From: an uncultured Ruminococcus sp.
Lineage (GTDB): Bacteria; Bacillota; Clostridia; Oscillospirales; Acutalibacteraceae
Assembly: GCA_902783815.1 (NCBI GenBank)
Contig: CACZSM010000244.1
Coordinates: 1 to 5,809, forward strand
Direction of reading: 5' to 3'
DNA length: 5,809 nt
The notes beneath the pieces were generated by a model that was not told the DNA's origin, ran no database searches, and saw only the letters and a program-made list of their open reading frames with translations. The position numbers and the translations under genes are program-made. Positions 5,348 to 5,809 of the stretch are shown here, piece by piece. Positions within the stretch are counted from its first letter, which is position 1, and each line of letters starts with the position of its first letter.

Positions 5348-5809
5348 TCATCCGACAGCAGCATCGGATGTAAAGTATTTTTGAGTGAAGTACACCTGTT
5401 CGTTGCTGCTTTCGACATCATCCGGGTATTTTCTTATAAACAAAGCATACGAAAGATCCTTGTCATTGAACATCCAGAGAATGTCATCAGTTTCGTCATG
5501 GGTTGGAGTACCGAATTTACTTCTTGCGAGGTTTGCAACAGTATTGTCAAAGCCGGTAGGAGATTCATATTCAATGCTGACGAGTTTATCATCCTTGAAA
5601 AACAGGTCTATGGAATCAACATACTCTGAGGTATTCCTGTTTGTTTCCACCGGGATATAGAGGATAGTGTATTCATCACCATACAGCGGATGATCCTTTG
5701 CATAGAAAAGGTTTCCGCTTTTGAACAGGGAAACGGCATCATTATACGATATACCAAAAACCATGTCATTAACGATAAGCATATTTTCATCAAGCTGGAA
5801 GTAGCCCTT
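5348..5809 (-). CDS. Hypothetical protein, 5' end outside window (first visible gene of the operon)
   Basis: The frame is open from the window edge (first codon at 5807-5809, KGYFQLDENM...) to TGA at 5348-5350, giving 153 visible residues. An internal ATG at 5780-5782 has no convincing ribosome site, and the nine upstream codons are open and protein-like, so the gene probably begins beyond the window. I do not recognise the family. The visible part is soluble, with no membrane segment and no cysteine. It has aromatic- and charge-rich alternating strands. The order 'FGISYNDAVSLF ... DLFFKDDKLVSIEYE ... VANLARSKFGTP ... WMFNDKDLSYALFI' resembles small alpha/beta domains, in which a G-[M/I]-[S/T]-x-x-[E/D]-[V/A] helix is followed by strands and a 'L-x-x-K-[Y/F]-G-x-P' segment, as in BamE/SmpA-like folds. 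That likeness is only by pattern. It shares strand with the pseudokinase gene, 56 bp upstream, and may be co-transcribed. Confidence 0.7.
   Translation of the reverse strand, partial: KGYFQLDENMLIVNDMVFGISYNDAVSLFKSGNLFYAKDHPLYGDEYTILYIPVETNRNTSEYVDSIDLFFKDDKLVSIEYESPTGFDNTVANLARSKFGTPTHDETDDILWMFNDKDLSYALFIRKYPDDVESSNEQVYFTQKYFTSDAAVG
5349..5370 (-). other. Perfect 7-bp hairpin over the stop codon of the upstream gene
   Basis: CATCCGA (5349-5355) pairs with TCGGATG (5364-5370) around an 8-nt loop. It spans the last codons and most of the stop codon of the gene at 5348-5809. On the minus strand it is followed by AGCATATAATTC, which is not a T tract. It could be a weak 3'-end or processing hairpin between the first and second genes of the operon. 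Confidence 0.35.

Noticed and set aside
5004..5384. 126-residue plus-strand frame crossing the gap between two minus-strand genes
   Set aside because: It overlaps the N-terminal zinc ribbon and kinase start on the opposite strand, has no family-like motifs, and spans the intergenic hairpins. It is best explained as chance.

Overview
The window looks like a chromosomal segment of an anaerobic Gram-positive Clostridia, most likely Ruminococcus-like (Oscillospiraceae). This rests on moderately AT-rich coding sequence, clean Shine-Dalgarno sites, rho-independent terminators, a zinc-ribbon/kinase/PASTA protein whose degenerate motifs still read like the kinases of that group, and a PgeF protein of the 'QDH' type. 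The organism call is inference from style, not from a marker gene.

Layout. (1) Positions 1-473, plus strand: the 3' end of a gene whose visible part is almost entirely a 39-bp tandem repeat (13-residue Pro/Val/Lys/Glu/Ala unit), closing in a Lys-rich tail. (2) 489-533: a hairpin with a T tract on both strands, serving as a shared terminator for this gene and the convergent pgeF. (3) 532-1365, minus: pgeF (YfiH/YlmD/LACC1 family), with its own near-consensus promoter at 1401-1429. (4) 1440-1473: a rho-independent terminator ending a minus-strand operon. (5) 1478-5809, minus: that operon. In transcription order it holds a 5'-truncated hypothetical gene (5348-5809), a large membrane protein (2382-5291), and a membrane-anchored two-domain protein (1478-2368).

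The main result is the 969-residue protein at 2382-5291. It has the layout of a PASTA receptor kinase: zinc ribbon, kinase fold, one membrane segment, six PASTA repeats. Two Ig-like (BIG2-type) repeats are added at the C-terminus. Its kinase domain has lost nearly every catalytic element: the glycine loop, the VAIK lysine (Asn), the helix-C glutamate (Lys), the HRD triad (Val-Gly-Gly) and the catalytic-loop Asn (Ser). Structural landmarks of the fold remain. It is best read as a PASTA pseudokinase: a cell-wall sensor or scaffold rather than an enzyme.

The gene directly downstream, only 13 bp away, encodes a membrane-anchored protein with a chagasin-like/Ig-like domain. That domain shares a 'G-x-K-P-G-x-T' strand motif with the pseudokinase's C-terminal Ig repeats. 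The two proteins may therefore work together at the cell surface; this is a hypothesis. PgeF acts in peptidoglycan quality control or purine metabolism elsewhere, but here it has its own promoter behind a terminator, so a functional link to the PASTA operon is not supported by transcription.
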